Source: UBA964 sp031382085 (GTDB lineage Bacteria > Pseudomonadota > Gammaproteobacteria > Steroidobacterales > Steroidobacteraceae). Taken from it: DNA of 64,000 nucleotides. The stretch spans positions 62,001-126,000 of the forward strand of contig JANMYM010000019.1 of assembly GCA_031382085.1 (NCBI GenBank). Reading direction: 5' to 3'. Each line of letters starts with the position of its first letter. Within the stretch, counting starts at the first letter, position 1. The position numbers and the translations under genes are program-made. This document shows, piece after piece, positions 31,704-40,438 of this stretch. Below the pieces are notes generated by a model, which was given only the letters and a program-made list of their open reading frames with translations, searched no databases and was not told the origin of the DNA.

Positions 31704-34378
31704 GCGACGTTGATCGCCTTCAACACGCGCTGCGGCTGACCGACGCCATAGCCCTGCGCGTAGTCAACGCCGAGACTGGTCAGCATCTGGATGATTTCCG
31801 CGTTTTCGGCGTATTCAGCAATTACCTTCTTGCCGGTGAGGTGCCCGATTTCGTTGATCGAGCGGACCATTTCGCGGTCGATGGGGTCATGCAGGATTTC
31901 GCGCACGAAACTGCCGTCGATCTTCAGGAAATCAACCGGGAAATGTTTCAGGTAACCGAAGGACGACAGGCCGGTGCCAAAGTCGTCGAGCGAGAATTTG
32001 CAACCCAGCTCCTTGAGCGCATGAATGAATCTGTTGGCTTGCGAGAAGTTCGCGACTGCGGCGGTTTCCGTGATCTCGAAACAGATCTTGGTGGCATCGA
32101 TGCCGCTTTTGTGAAATTGCTCGATCACGAACGGCAGGAATTTGTCGTCGCCAAGACTCTGGCCCGACAGATTGATCGAGCACAACAACAATTTTTCGCG
32201 CTCATCGGAATCCGACACCAGCCAGCGAAACGCATTTTCGATAACCCAGCGGTCGATAGCCGGCATGATGTTGTAACGTTCGGCGGCCGCGATGAAATCC
32301 GCCGGCGACACCGTGCGGCCACTTTCATCACGCATGCGCAGCAATAATTCGTAGTGCTCGCCCCGCTCCGACCCTTGCAGAGGCTGAATCATCATCCGAT
32401 AGAGCTCAAAACGGCCTTCTTCCAGCGCCGTATTGATGCGCGCCGCCCACTGCATTTCGCGCCGGCGGCGCATCAGCTCGATATCGTTCTCGGCGAAACT
32501 GTGCACCCGGTTGCGACCGGCTTCCTTGGCGGCCTGGCAGGCGCTGTCCGCGGCGGAGAGAATGGCGGCCACATCTTCGTTGTCAGCGGTGATTGGCACC
32601 ACGCCAATGCTGGCGCCGAGGCGGAACACCCGGTCTTCCCAGGTGAAGCGGAAATTACGCACGGCCTCGCGCATCGCCTCGGCGGTGCGCATCGCTTCAT
32701 CCAGCGAACAACTTTCCAGCAGAATGCCAAACTCGTCGCCGCCCAGGCGCGACAGAGTATCGCGCCAGCGCACCTTGGCCTTGAGCAAAGCGCCCACCTG
32801 GCCTAACAGAGCATCGCCCGCGCCGTGCCCACACGTATCGTTGATGATCTTGAACTGGTCTAGATCGATATAACAGAGCGCGTAGGACGCTTCGCGCGCC
32901 TTGGCACTCTTGAGCGCACGCTCCACGCGGGATTCGAATTCGCGGCGATTGACCAGACCAGTCAGGATGTCATGGCTGGCGTGATAGGACAGGCGCCGGT
33001 TGAGCTCGCGGCTCTCGCTGACGTCGTGGAATACGAGCACCGCACCGGCCACAACCGTCTCACCGCCACGAATCGGCGCCGCCGTACTTTCCACGTAAAG
33101 TTCGTTGCCGTCCTTGCGAATCAGCAGCATGGGCCGCACTGACTTGATCGGGCGAGTGCGACGAATCGACTGGGTCAGTGGATTCTCGAGCGGTTCGCAG
33201 GTTTCCTCGTGGAACGAGCGGAATACTTCTTCGACCGGCCGGCCCATCGCGTCCTCGAGTCGCCAGCCCGTTAGCTGTTCGGCCACCGGATTGATGTAAT
33301 CAATGGTGGACTGCGCATCCGTGGTGATGACACCATCGCCGATGGACTGCAAGGTGATCTGCGCGCTTTCCTTTTCCCGGAACAGCGCGTCTTCGTAGAG
33401 TTTGCGCTCGGTGATATCAAGCTCCACACCGACCAGCCGCAGCAGCCGGCCATGCTTGTCGACGCGCGCCTTGGCGTGCGACAGCACCCAGCGCCATTCG
33501 CCGCTGCGATGGCGCATGCGGTGCGTGCTCTCGAAGATCGGCGTCTTGCCCGCAACATGATCGCGGATCGCAGTCTGTACCGTTGCCAGGTCTTCCGGAT
33601 GCACCAGGCCGCGCCAGTCCGGCGCCAGCGAGTCGTCGGCGGCGTAACCCAGCATCAATTTCCAGCGCGGTGAAAAGTAGGTCTGGTTGTTCTCGACGTC
33701 AAAATCCCACAGGCCGTCGTTGCAGACCGCGCCAGACAGCTGATTGCGTTCTTCGAGACGCGCCAGCTCTTTCTGGATACCGATCCGCTCCAGCCCGGTT
33801 GCGAGGCTCGTACCTAACAGCTTCATCATCAGCTGCAGCTTGACTTCCCAGCCGGCGAACGGCAGGGAGTGCGCCAGGCCAAGTATCCCGGCTACCGCAC
33901 CGCGTACCCGGAACACGACCAGCAGCGCCGCGCCAATCTGCAGTCCCGCCAGACGCTGCGCCTCGACGCGCTGTTCGGGACGCGGATTCCCGGTGTCGCG
34001 AAATTCCGCGAGCCGCAGATGCTCGAGACGCGCGCCGAGCCACGGGTAGTTACTGAGGCTGTCGCCCTTGAGACCTTCCGGTTGGCACTGCGCAAAGCTG
34101 CTGCGCACCAGCTGAATCTTATTGATAGTCGTGCCGTCGGCCGCGACGTTAGCAATGAAAGCCGTGTCACAACCGCTCGCATCGCGCAGCGCCTCGAGAC
34201 TCTGACGAATAACCTCGTCGACGCGGCCGGGGAGCAGATTCTGAAAATCGACCGCGATCTTCGTGCAGGTAATTTCAAGGCCGAGACTGGGCCGCGGCGC
34301 CGTTTTGTCCCAAAACTGCGACGACAATACATCGGAGGCGGTCAAATCGCCTGGTCGATCCGGATGGGGGACAGCCAT
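31700..34378 (-). CDS. Cytoplasmic GAF/PAS/PAS/GGDEF/EAL c-di-GMP protein
   Basis: 892 aa, no membrane segment seen. Order: GAF-like (~45-200), PAS1 with PAC end (~215-330, WRWVLSHAKARVDKHGR), PAS2 (~340-460), GGDEF (~470-635) with intact RLGGDEFGILLE, and EAL (~650-885). In the EAL domain the signature reads YELLLRM (ELL), with NLSGQSLGD, CFEITETAAV, SLDDFGTGLSSF, DFLKIDGSFV and KKVIAEYAEN (Glu shifted from the usual AEGVE). Cyclase activity looks likely. Phosphodiesterase activity is uncertain because the loop-6 and late motifs deviate. It may be a sensor-controlled switch for pilus or biofilm behaviour. Confidence 0.9.
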   Translation of the reverse strand: MAVPHPDRPGDLTASDVLSSQFWDKTAPRPSLGLEITCTKIAVDFQNLLPGRVDEVIRQSLEALRDASGCDTAFIANVAADGTTINKIQLVRSSFAQCQPEGLKGDSLSNYPWLGARLEHLRLAEFRDTGNPRPEQRVEAQRLAGLQIGAALLVVFRVRGAVAGILGLAHSLPFAGWEVKLQLMMKLLGTSLATGLERIGIQKELARLEERNQLSGAVCNDGLWDFDVENNQTYFSPRWKLMLGYAADDSLAPDWRGLVHPEDLATVQTAIRDHVAGKTPIFESTHRMRHRSGEWRWVLSHAKARVDKHGRLLRLVGVELDITERKLYEDALFREKESAQITLQSIGDGVITTDAQSTIDYINPVAEQLTGWRLEDAMGRPVEEVFRSFHEETCEPLENPLTQSIRRTRPIKSVRPMLLIRKDGNELYVESTAAPIRGGETVVAGAVLVFHDVSESRELNRRLSYHASHDILTGLVNRREFESRVERALKSAKAREASYALCYIDLDQFKIINDTCGHGAGDALLGQVGALLKAKVRWRDTLSRLGGDEFGILLESCSLDEAMRTAEAMREAVRNFRFTWEDRVFRLGASIGVVPITADNEDVAAILSAADSACQAAKEAGRNRVHSFAENDIELMRRRREMQWAARINTALEEGRFELYRMMIQPLQGSERGEHYELLLRMRDESGRTVSPADFIAAAERYNIMPAIDRWVIENAFRWLVSDSDEREKLLLCSINLSGQSLGDDKFLPFVIEQFHKSGIDATKICFEITETAAVANFSQANRFIHALKELGCKFSLDDFGTGLSSFGYLKHFPVDFLKIDGSFVREILHDPIDREMVRSINEIGHLTGKKVIAEYAENAEIIQMLTSLGVDYAQGYGVGQPQRVLKAINVA

Positions 34379-34426
34379 GCTTTCCTAGGTTAGCGACTTA
34401 GGGGTGATTGTCGCACAAAGTTCGAG

Positions 34427-34449
34427 AAAAACAAGCTAACTGCTTGTTT
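34427..34449 (-). terminator. Candidate Rho-independent terminator after the DUF374 acyltransferase operon
   Basis: Read on the minus strand, an 8-bp perfect stem (AAACAAGC/GCTTGTTT, 34429-34436 with 34442-34449) with a 5-base loop is followed by a run of T ending TTTTTCTC. It lies about 140 bases past the stop of the minus-strand acyltransferase gene. The loop contains the GTTAG word. The rest of the 34379-34587 gap shows no gene. Confidence 0.5.
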
Positions 34450-34587
34450 CCCCGAGGCGTTTGACGCCATACGGAGACAGGCGGCTAACGCCATCATGTG
34501 GCCCGCTGTTTCGAACGCCGCCGCTGCCGTGGCTCACCTGAGCGAGTGGCTCTGCTAACAGAGAACCGGGGAAATCCGGCCTTGCTG

Positions 34588-35322
34588 TCAAAGGGCGGCT
34601 TGCGCCAGGCGAAACTGATCATGCAGCAGGGCCTGCAGCTCTTTTTGATGCGCCGCGAGGGACGCGGCGTTCAAAGCGCGCGGCACGAGATGCGGCGCGC
34701 CCACCGCGATCACGATGCGCGTAAATGGCATCGGTATCACGAACTTGTCCCAGTGAAACAGGATGGCGCGCCGCGCGTAATACGCCATCGGCAGAATCGG
34801 CCGGCCGCTCATCTGCGACAACAAGATGGCTCCGGGCTTGAATTCAAAGCGTGGCCCGCGCGGCCCATCAGGCGTGATCACGGGCGACACGCCCTGCTTG
34901 GTCAGCGCATCGTAATAGTCGCGTAGCGCGCGTGCGCCGGTCGCGGTCGACGAGCCGCGGATTACATGACCATCCACGGACCGCACCAGCATGGCTGCGA
35001 GTTCGCCATCGACCGACGGGCTGATCAGGAAACCGATCTTCAGGCGCTTGTCCGCTAACAACCATTTGATGCAGAACAACTGGTGCTGGTGCCAGTAACA
35101 CGGAATGATCGACGGTGCCTGCGCCAGCGCGGCATCGAGATGCTCGGCGCCGATGACCTTCACGATCCGGCAAGTGCGCCAGAATATTCCGATCAGGGCC
35201 AGGCCAATCGGCACGATGCAGCGATACGAAAAACGACGCAGCGGCGTCATGCGCCGTGATGAGCGTGTTTCCTGTTTGTAGATGGTATTGCGCAGACCAC
35301 CGGAATTTTCGGGATCGTTCAT
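34588..35322 (-). CDS. DUF374-type lysophospholipid acyltransferase
   Basis: 244 aa. A hydrophobic N-terminal segment (~33-48, CIVPIGLALIGIFW) probably anchors it to the inner membrane. Family features: CYWHQHQLFCIKWLL with the His of the acyltransferase site, LISPSVDGELAAMLVRSVDG, VIRGSS, and VITPDGPRGPRFEFKPG with the glycine-rich acceptor motif. DUF374 proteins are related to LpxL/KDO-acyltransferase-type enzymes. Transcribed behind the phosphopantetheinyl transferase (9-base gap), which ties it to carrier-protein-based lipid synthesis. Confidence 0.85.
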   Translation of the reverse strand: MNDPENSGGLRNTIYKQETRSSRRMTPLRRFSYRCIVPIGLALIGIFWRTCRIVKVIGAEHLDAALAQAPSIIPCYWHQHQLFCIKWLLADKRLKIGFLISPSVDGELAAMLVRSVDGHVIRGSSTATGARALRDYYDALTKQGVSPVITPDGPRGPRFEFKPGAILLSQMSGRPILPMAYYARRAILFHWDKFVIPMPFTRIVIAVGAPHLVPRALNAASLAAHQKELQALLHDQFRLAQAAL

Positions 35323-35331
35323 GGCACAGGT

Positions 35332-35901
35332 TCAAGGCGCGGGCGGGCGGCGAATCGAGAGCTCATTGTCGGTGAAGCGCTCGCTGCTCGCAATGGCCAC
35401 CGCAAAACCCGTTGCTAACAAAGGTCGCTGCAGATAAAACAATTGATTGCGCAGCGCCGCGAATTCGGGCCATAGCCTCACCTGCCCCGCCATGAAGGCG
35501 GAGAGCCCGGCACACTTGATCGCCGCTTCCTTCGCGACCCAGACCCAACTCGCTCCCCTGCTCTGTGCGAGCAAATGCTCTTCGGCATCACAAATCTTAC
35601 GCAGCGCCCGGGCGCTGGGTCGATTGTCGGCTTCGGCATCCACGCCCACCGCGCCGTGGCTGGCCACTGCCGCGACCACCAGGCCCTGGCAATGTGTGAT
35701 GCTGAAGCTTGGGGCACCCGGGATATACGGCCGGCCATGCGAGCCGCGCAACACATCGGCGTCGGTAAAACTTCGTCCGGTCATGTCGGCCAGGGTCCCG
35801 AAGGCCAGGCACCGGCCACGGGCGCTGGCATCGGCGCCCGGCCTGAGTGCTTCATAGGCTAAAATAAGCCGGTAATTTTCAGTCACTTGCCCGCTGCCCA
35901 C
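35332..35901 (-). CDS. 4'-Phosphopantetheinyl transferase superfamily (Sfp type)
   Basis: 189 aa from GTG 35901; GTG 35886 is equally possible. It has the superfamily motifs GVDAEADNR (Mg-binding Asp and Glu) and WVWVAKEAAIKCAG (the WxxKEAxxK motif), plus RPYIPGAPSFSITHCQG. It should transfer phosphopantetheine from CoA to a carrier protein Ser. The ACP domain of the acyl-AMP ligase at 37205 is the obvious local target. Its start is only 11 bases from the divergent P450 start, so both promoters must lie within coding sequence if the starts are right. Confidence 0.87.
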   Translation of the reverse strand: MGSGQVTENYRLILAYEALRPGADASARGRCLAFGTLADMTGRSFTDADVLRGSHGRPYIPGAPSFSITHCQGLVVAAVASHGAVGVDAEADNRPSARALRKICDAEEHLLAQSRGASWVWVAKEAAIKCAGLSAFMAGQVRLWPEFAALRNQLFYLQRPLLATGFAVAIASSERFTDNELSIRRPPAP

Positions 35902-35912
35902 GATAACTTACG

Positions 35913-37208
35913 TTGCAATCCGCACCCCCAGAACCCGAACAAAGCTTTGACCTTGGCGGCGATGACGAATCGCTGGCAAAGATGATCGAGCTTTTTGCGC
36001 GCCTTGGCGACACCTATCGCGTGTATTCGCCAGCACGCAAGGGCTACGTCTATGTGATCAATCACCCGGATGATGTGAAGCGCGTGCTGGTGTCCAACCA
36101 CCGCAACTACACCAAGGGTATCGGCCTCGACCGCGTCAAGATCCTGCTCGGCAACGGCATCATGACCAGCGAAGGCGAATTCTGGCGCCGCCAGCGCTAC
36201 ATGATGCAGCCGATGTTTCATCGCAAAATCATCACCCAGTTTGCGCACACCATCGACGCCGCCAACGATACCTTGCTCGCGCGCTGGGAGCCGCTGGCAG
36301 CGCGTGGCGAGCCGGTCAATGTGACGGACGAAATGAGCGAATTGACGCTCGACATTGTCCTGAAAGCGATCTTCGGCAAGGATCTCGCGCGCCTGGCCGG
36401 CGATGGCGGCGAAAATCCATTTGCGGTTGTCACGCGGGAACCGGCGCGCGATTTGCGCTTTGCCTTCAAGTTTCGCTCTTTGGGTAAACCGATCGCCGAG
36501 CTGGTACGCCGCCGCCGCACTGAAACCGAAGAACATTTCGATTTTCTCGCGATGCTGATGGCGGCGCGCGACAAGGAAAGCGGCGCTCCGATGAGCGAGC
36601 GCGAGCTCATCGATGAAGTCATGACCCTGGTCGTCGCCGGGCACGAAACCACCGCCAGCGGCCTCAATTGGACCTGGTTGCTGCTGTCGCAGAATCCCGG
36701 GATCGAGCGCAAATTGCATGCCGAACTCGATGCGGCCCCGCAATGGCAGCCGGGGTCGCTTGCCAGCATGGAGTCGTTAGCCTATACGCACATGGTCGCC
36801 GAGGAAGCACTGCGCCTCTATCCGCCCGGGTGGTTGCTGTCGCGCCGCACGTTGGAAACGGATCAGCTCGGCGGCTTTGAAATACCGGCCGGCGCCGATG
36901 TGCTGCTCAGTCCCTACATCCTGCATCGTCATCCGCGTTACTGGCTGGAACCGGAAGCATTCCGCCCGGAGAGATTCGACGCTGCACACGAAAGCGAGCG
37001 TCCGCGCTTTGCCTACATGCCGTTCGCCGCGGGTCCGCGGCATTGCATCGGTGAGACCTTCGCGATCTATGAGATGCTGATGCATCTTTACAAAGTCGGC
37101 CGGCGCTACCGGCTGGTGCGCGCTGACAACGAACCCATCGAACTCGAAGCCCAGGTCAACCTGCGCACCCGCAAACCCCTCATCATGAAGCTGGAACGCC
37201 GCGCATGA
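35913..37208 (+). CDS. Cytochrome P450
   Basis: 431 aa from TTG 35913; ATG 35982 is an alternative that would drop 23 residues. Signatures: I-helix VAGHETTASGLNW (~242), K-helix EEALRLYPPG (ExxR), PERF meander FRPERFD, and the haem loop FAAGPRHCIGE with the ligand Cys at ~378. The sequence style (long F-G region, AGHETT) fits fatty-acid-type P450s of the CYP4/CYP102-like group, but the substrate cannot be read from sequence. No ferredoxin or reductase partner is adjacent. It overlaps the acyl-AMP ligase by 4 bases (ATGA), so the substrate may be an acyl group on that protein's ACP. Confidence 0.93.
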   Translation: MQSAPPEPEQSFDLGGDDESLAKMIELFARLGDTYRVYSPARKGYVYVINHPDDVKRVLVSNHRNYTKGIGLDRVKILLGNGIMTSEGEFWRRQRYMMQPMFHRKIITQFAHTIDAANDTLLARWEPLAARGEPVNVTDEMSELTLDIVLKAIFGKDLARLAGDGGENPFAVVTREPARDLRFAFKFRSLGKPIAELVRRRRTETEEHFDFLAMLMAARDKESGAPMSERELIDEVMTLVVAGHETTASGLNWTWLLLSQNPGIERKLHAELDAAPQWQPGSLASMESLAYTHMVAEEALRLYPPGWLLSRRTLETDQLGGFEIPAGADVLLSPYILHRHPRYWLEPEAFRPERFDAAHESERPRFAYMPFAAGPRHCIGETFAIYEMLMHLYKVGRRYRLVRADNEPIELEAQVNLRTRKPLIMKLERRA

Positions 37209-39169
37209 GCGACATCACGACCCTGGACCGACTCCTGGCTAACGCAGCGCGCGCACCGCGCTCGCTCACTTACCTGGAAGGCGAAACCCAGGAACGCCGC
37301 CTCACCATGGCGCAGCTTGAAGCACGGGCGTCAGGCATTCTTTATCACCTGCAGAAACTCGGCGCGAAGCCAGGCGACAAGATCATCCTGTTCATTGCCG
37401 ACAACGAACCCTTCATCGACGCATTCTGGGCTTCAGTGTTAGGCGGCATCGTCCCGGTGCCGGTGGCCGTGGGCATCAGCGACGAACACCGGCAGAAACT
37501 GCTGCGCATCGCGCGCCAGCTCGGCAACCCGTTCATCTATACCGACCGCAAGGCCTTGGCCCGGATCACGAGCTTCGCCGACGCGAACGGCGCGACCGAC
37601 ATTGCCGAAGGCCTGCGGCGCCGCGCATTTCTCGTCGACGATCTCCAGGATGTTGCCAAAGCGGGCGCGCGTTACAGCTGCAAGCCCGAGGACACCGGAT
37701 TCATCCAGTTTTCCTCCGGCTCGACCTCCGACCCCAAGGGCGTGGTGCTGACACACGCGAACTTGATCGCGAACTGGCGTGGCGCCGAGGCCGCAGCGCG
37801 CTTCTCGCCGGACGACATCACCTTGTCGTGGATGCCGCTGACGCACGACATGGGTCTCATCGGCCTGCATATCTTCATGATCGGCTCCGGCTGCAACGTG
37901 ATGCAGATGCCGACTGAACTTTTCATCCGCCGCCCGGCGCTATGGCTACAACTGGCGTCGCGCAAGAAGGCCACGATCCTGTGCTCGCCGAATTTCGGCT
38001 ACCGCCACTATCTCAAAGTGTTAGGCGATCGCCCGGTCAACGACCTGGACCTGTCTGCAGTGCGCATACTGTTCAATGGCGCCGAGCCGATCAGCGTACC
38101 ACTGGCACACGAATTTCTGACCCGTCTCGAGCCCGCGCGCCTCAGGCGCAGCGCGATGTTTCCGGTCTATGGACTGGCGGAGGCTTCGGTCGGAGTGAGT
38201 TTCCCGACGCCAGGCGGCGCGCTGCGCCCGCTGGCATTCAACCGCCATCGCATGGCCGTCGGCCAGGGCGCCGAACTCGTTGCCAACTCCAGCAATGACG
38301 CCCTGGAGCTGATGTCGGTCGGGCGCGCGATCCCGAACTGCGAGCTGCGCATCGCGGATGACCACGACGCGCCACTCACGCAACGGCATTTCGGCCATAT
38401 TCAGATCCGTGGCGGCAACGTCACGCAAGGCTACTTCGGCGCCTCCGAAGCTAACAAAACACTGCGCACGGCCGACGGCTGGGTGCGCACCGGCGATCTC
38501 GGCGTGCTGATCGACGGCGACCTGTTTGTCACCGGCCGCTTCAAGGAAATCATTTTCGTCAACGGCCAGAATTATTACCCGCACGATCTCGAAAGCATCG
38601 CGATCCGCGCCAGCGGCATGGAACTCGGCAAGGTCATCGCCACGGGACTGCGGCCGCCGGCCGCAGCGACGGATGCGATTGTTGTGTTCGCGCTGCACCG
38701 CGGTGACGTGGCGGCGTTCCTGCCGATCGCCAATGAAATCACGCGCCTGCTGAATACCGAAACCGGCCTTGAGATCACCGACGTCGTACCGATCAAGCGC
38801 GTGCCCAAGACCACCAGCGGCAAGATCCAGCGGCATTTACTGGAATCCGAATACCTGAACGGCGCCTACAATACGGAGCTAACAGAGTTACGGGCACTAC
38901 GAGACGCCGCGCGCGACTGCGCGGGCGCCAGCGCCAGCGACATCGAAAACCGCATCAAGACGATCTGCGACGCGGCGCTCGACGGCAAGAACCTCGGCGT
39001 CAATGACAACCTGTTCGAGGTTGGCGCAAGCTCGCTGAAACTGATCGAAATTCACGAGCAGATCGACGCTGCGTGGCCCGGCCAAGTCGACCTGACAGAG
39101 TTGTTCGACTACCCGACCATTCATGAGCTGTCGGCGCATCTGGCCGGCAAGCTGGCCGCGCAGAACTGA
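37205..39169 (+). CDS. Fatty acyl-AMP ligase with C-terminal acyl carrier protein domain
   Basis: 654 aa. Adenylation domain (~1-560): FIQFSSGSTSDPKGVVLTH (ATP motif, ~167-185), YGLAEASVG, VRTGDLGVLIDGDLFVTGR, KEIIFVNGQNYYPHDLE and KTTSGKIQRH (catalytic Lys region). The pattern matches fatty acyl-AMP ligases (FAAL) more than acyl-CoA ligases. Residues ~575-650 are an ACP: NDNLFEVGASSLKLIEI with the phosphopantetheine Ser at ~608, then ELFDYPTIHELSAHLAG. It can activate an acid and load it on its own ACP after modification by the neighbouring phosphopantetheinyl transferase. Confidence 0.9.
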   Translation: MSDITTLDRLLANAARAPRSLTYLEGETQERRLTMAQLEARASGILYHLQKLGAKPGDKIILFIADNEPFIDAFWASVLGGIVPVPVAVGISDEHRQKLLRIARQLGNPFIYTDRKALARITSFADANGATDIAEGLRRRAFLVDDLQDVAKAGARYSCKPEDTGFIQFSSGSTSDPKGVVLTHANLIANWRGAEAAARFSPDDITLSWMPLTHDMGLIGLHIFMIGSGCNVMQMPTELFIRRPALWLQLASRKKATILCSPNFGYRHYLKVLGDRPVNDLDLSAVRILFNGAEPISVPLAHEFLTRLEPARLRRSAMFPVYGLAEASVGVSFPTPGGALRPLAFNRHRMAVGQGAELVANSSNDALELMSVGRAIPNCELRIADDHDAPLTQRHFGHIQIRGGNVTQGYFGASEANKTLRTADGWVRTGDLGVLIDGDLFVTGRFKEIIFVNGQNYYPHDLESIAIRASGMELGKVIATGLRPPAAATDAIVVFALHRGDVAAFLPIANEITRLLNTETGLEITDVVPIKRVPKTTSGKIQRHLLESEYLNGAYNTELTELRALRDAARDCAGASASDIENRIKTICDAALDGKNLGVNDNLFEVGASSLKLIEIHEQIDAAWPGQVDLTELFDYPTIHELSAHLAGKLAAQN

Positions 39170-39182
39170 CAATGCGCGAAAT

Positions 39183-39466
39183 CGTCGCGAAAAAGTTTGA
39201 CAGACGAACAGGGCGTCCGGCGCAGGAAGCAGTGCGGCTCAGCTCAGGTGTCGGCGCGCTTGCAAGATCGCGGTTCGCGGACTCACCCGCGATCTTGCGC
39301 GTTCGCTCGCGCGCGCGGGCGCAAACGTTGGTCACGGATCTTTTCCCAATTTGAACTGAATGTACTAAGTTTGCGCTTGCCGCGCACGCGAGCCGCCGAC
39401 AATTCGCTGCGCCGCACTGCTTCCTGCACCAGGCGCCCGCGTCGAGGGTCGTAATGTTCCGCGACG
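39183..39466. repeat. 284-bp nested inverted-repeat element between convergent genes
   Basis: This fills the 304-base gap between the ligase and the convergent acyltransferase. Nested arms: 39183-39189 with 39460-39466 (7 of 7), 39222-39238 with 39411-39427 (17 of 17), and 39249-39256 with 39394-39401 (8 of 8). Two side hairpins sit inside: 39262-39273 with 39287-39298 (12 of 12) and 39319-39326 with 39369-39376 (8 of 8). All arms nest without crossing, so the whole would fold as one branched stem. No convincing protein is encoded. It may be a structured non-coding RNA, a long bidirectional terminator, or a MITE-like palindromic element. Confidence 0.7.
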
Positions 39467-39473
39467 CTGCCGG

Positions 39474-40397
39474 CTAGCTGTAGAGATTGCGCTTCAGTTT
39501 CCAGCGCTTGTGCGACCAGGGCCAGTCGGCCGGTGCCACGCGTATCTGCGCTTCGGCCATGGCGGCGTAGCGCTCGGTCAGCTCGCCGGGCGCCAGTTTC
39601 TCGACTGTGTCCCACACCGGCACCGCCTCGGCAGCGTAAACCCCAAGGCTGATGCGGCGAATTTTAAGGAACCACACTGGATAGCGGGTCGCGCGCGCGA
39701 TGTCCTCGGGGCCCGTGTAAAAAGCGCTGTCGCGATTCAGGAACCGCAGCCAGTGCTTGTTCTCGCTCTGCACCGGCTCCTGGTCGGCGTTAATGGCGAT
39801 GGCCCGGGCCAGTTTGCGTCGCGCCAGGATGTCGCCTAACAGATTTGGCGCCGGCACCAGCCGCGCTCCGAAGCGCGAGCGGATGGCGATCATCGCCTGG
39901 TCCGCCCAGGGATTGACCAGCGGCTTGTACGCGGCGTCGACCGGGTAACCGAGTTCGCCGCACAGACCTAACAAAAGCCATTCCCAGTTGCACTGATGCG
40001 CCGCCAGCACGATCACCGGCCGGCCGCTGGCCAGCACTTGGCGCAGCGGCTCCAGGCCCGCGATTTTCACGTGTCGCCGCATGTCCTCCGGGCTCAGGCG
40101 TGCGGACTTCACCAGTTCCACCAGTACCTGTGCGTAACCCCAATAGAACTCGCGCGTCAACTCACGGATCGATCGGGCATCCCGCTCCGGAAACGCGATC
40201 TGCAGGTTGGGTTGAACAACGTGGCCGCGATGCCGGACCAGAACGGCTATCCAGGCTAACAGTCGCGCGAACGCATACCAGAAGCCAAATGGCAGCAGCG
40301 CGAGCCATCGTATCCAGCCCGGAACCGCAGGCCGTGCGGCCGTCGAATCCGGGTCAAAACCCGCTTGTTGCGCGACTGGCGCTGCCAAAACTGTCAC
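39474..40397 (-). CDS. LpxL/HtrB-family lysophospholipid acyltransferase
   Basis: 307 aa. Hydrophobic N-terminal region (~29-55, WIRWLALLPFGFWYAFARLL) likely anchors it in the inner membrane. The acyltransferase signature is AAHQCNWEWLL (HX4E type, ~132), with INADQEPV and FYTGPEDIARATRYPVWF further on. LpxL-type enzymes move acyl chains from ACP to lipid A or glycolipids. Placed at the end of the P450/FAAL cluster, it is a candidate for the transfer step. Its start is 41 bases from the divergent Nudix gene. Confidence 0.87.
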   Translation of the reverse strand: MTVLAAPVAQQAGFDPDSTAARPAVPGWIRWLALLPFGFWYAFARLLAWIAVLVRHRGHVVQPNLQIAFPERDARSIRELTREFYWGYAQVLVELVKSARLSPEDMRRHVKIAGLEPLRQVLASGRPVIVLAAHQCNWEWLLLGLCGELGYPVDAAYKPLVNPWADQAMIAIRSRFGARLVPAPNLLGDILARRKLARAIAINADQEPVQSENKHWLRFLNRDSAFYTGPEDIARATRYPVWFLKIRRISLGVYAAEAVPVWDTVEKLAPGELTERYAAMAEAQIRVAPADWPWSHKRWKLKRNLYS

Positions 40398-40438
40398 CTG
40401 TCAGAAGTTGCGAGCGTTTATGCTACGGGCCGACCGTC

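Noticed and set aside
35902..35912. A dedicated promoter region between the PPTase and P450 genes
   Set aside because: With the starts used only 11 bases separate them; one or both true starts may lie further inside, so no promoter is claimed.
39183..39466. Retron msr-msd or integron attC site
   Set aside because: No reverse transcriptase or integrase is nearby, and the fold and end motifs do not match either type.
39172..39615. Arg-rich small open frames in the 284-bp palindromic element on both strands
   Set aside because: Composition reflects the GC-rich inverted repeats; both strands give similar frames, and no family is recognised.
40100..40438. Upstream extension of the Nudix gene
   Set aside because: It overlaps the divergent acyltransferase coding region; the Nudix-type sequence begins at the ATG 40439.
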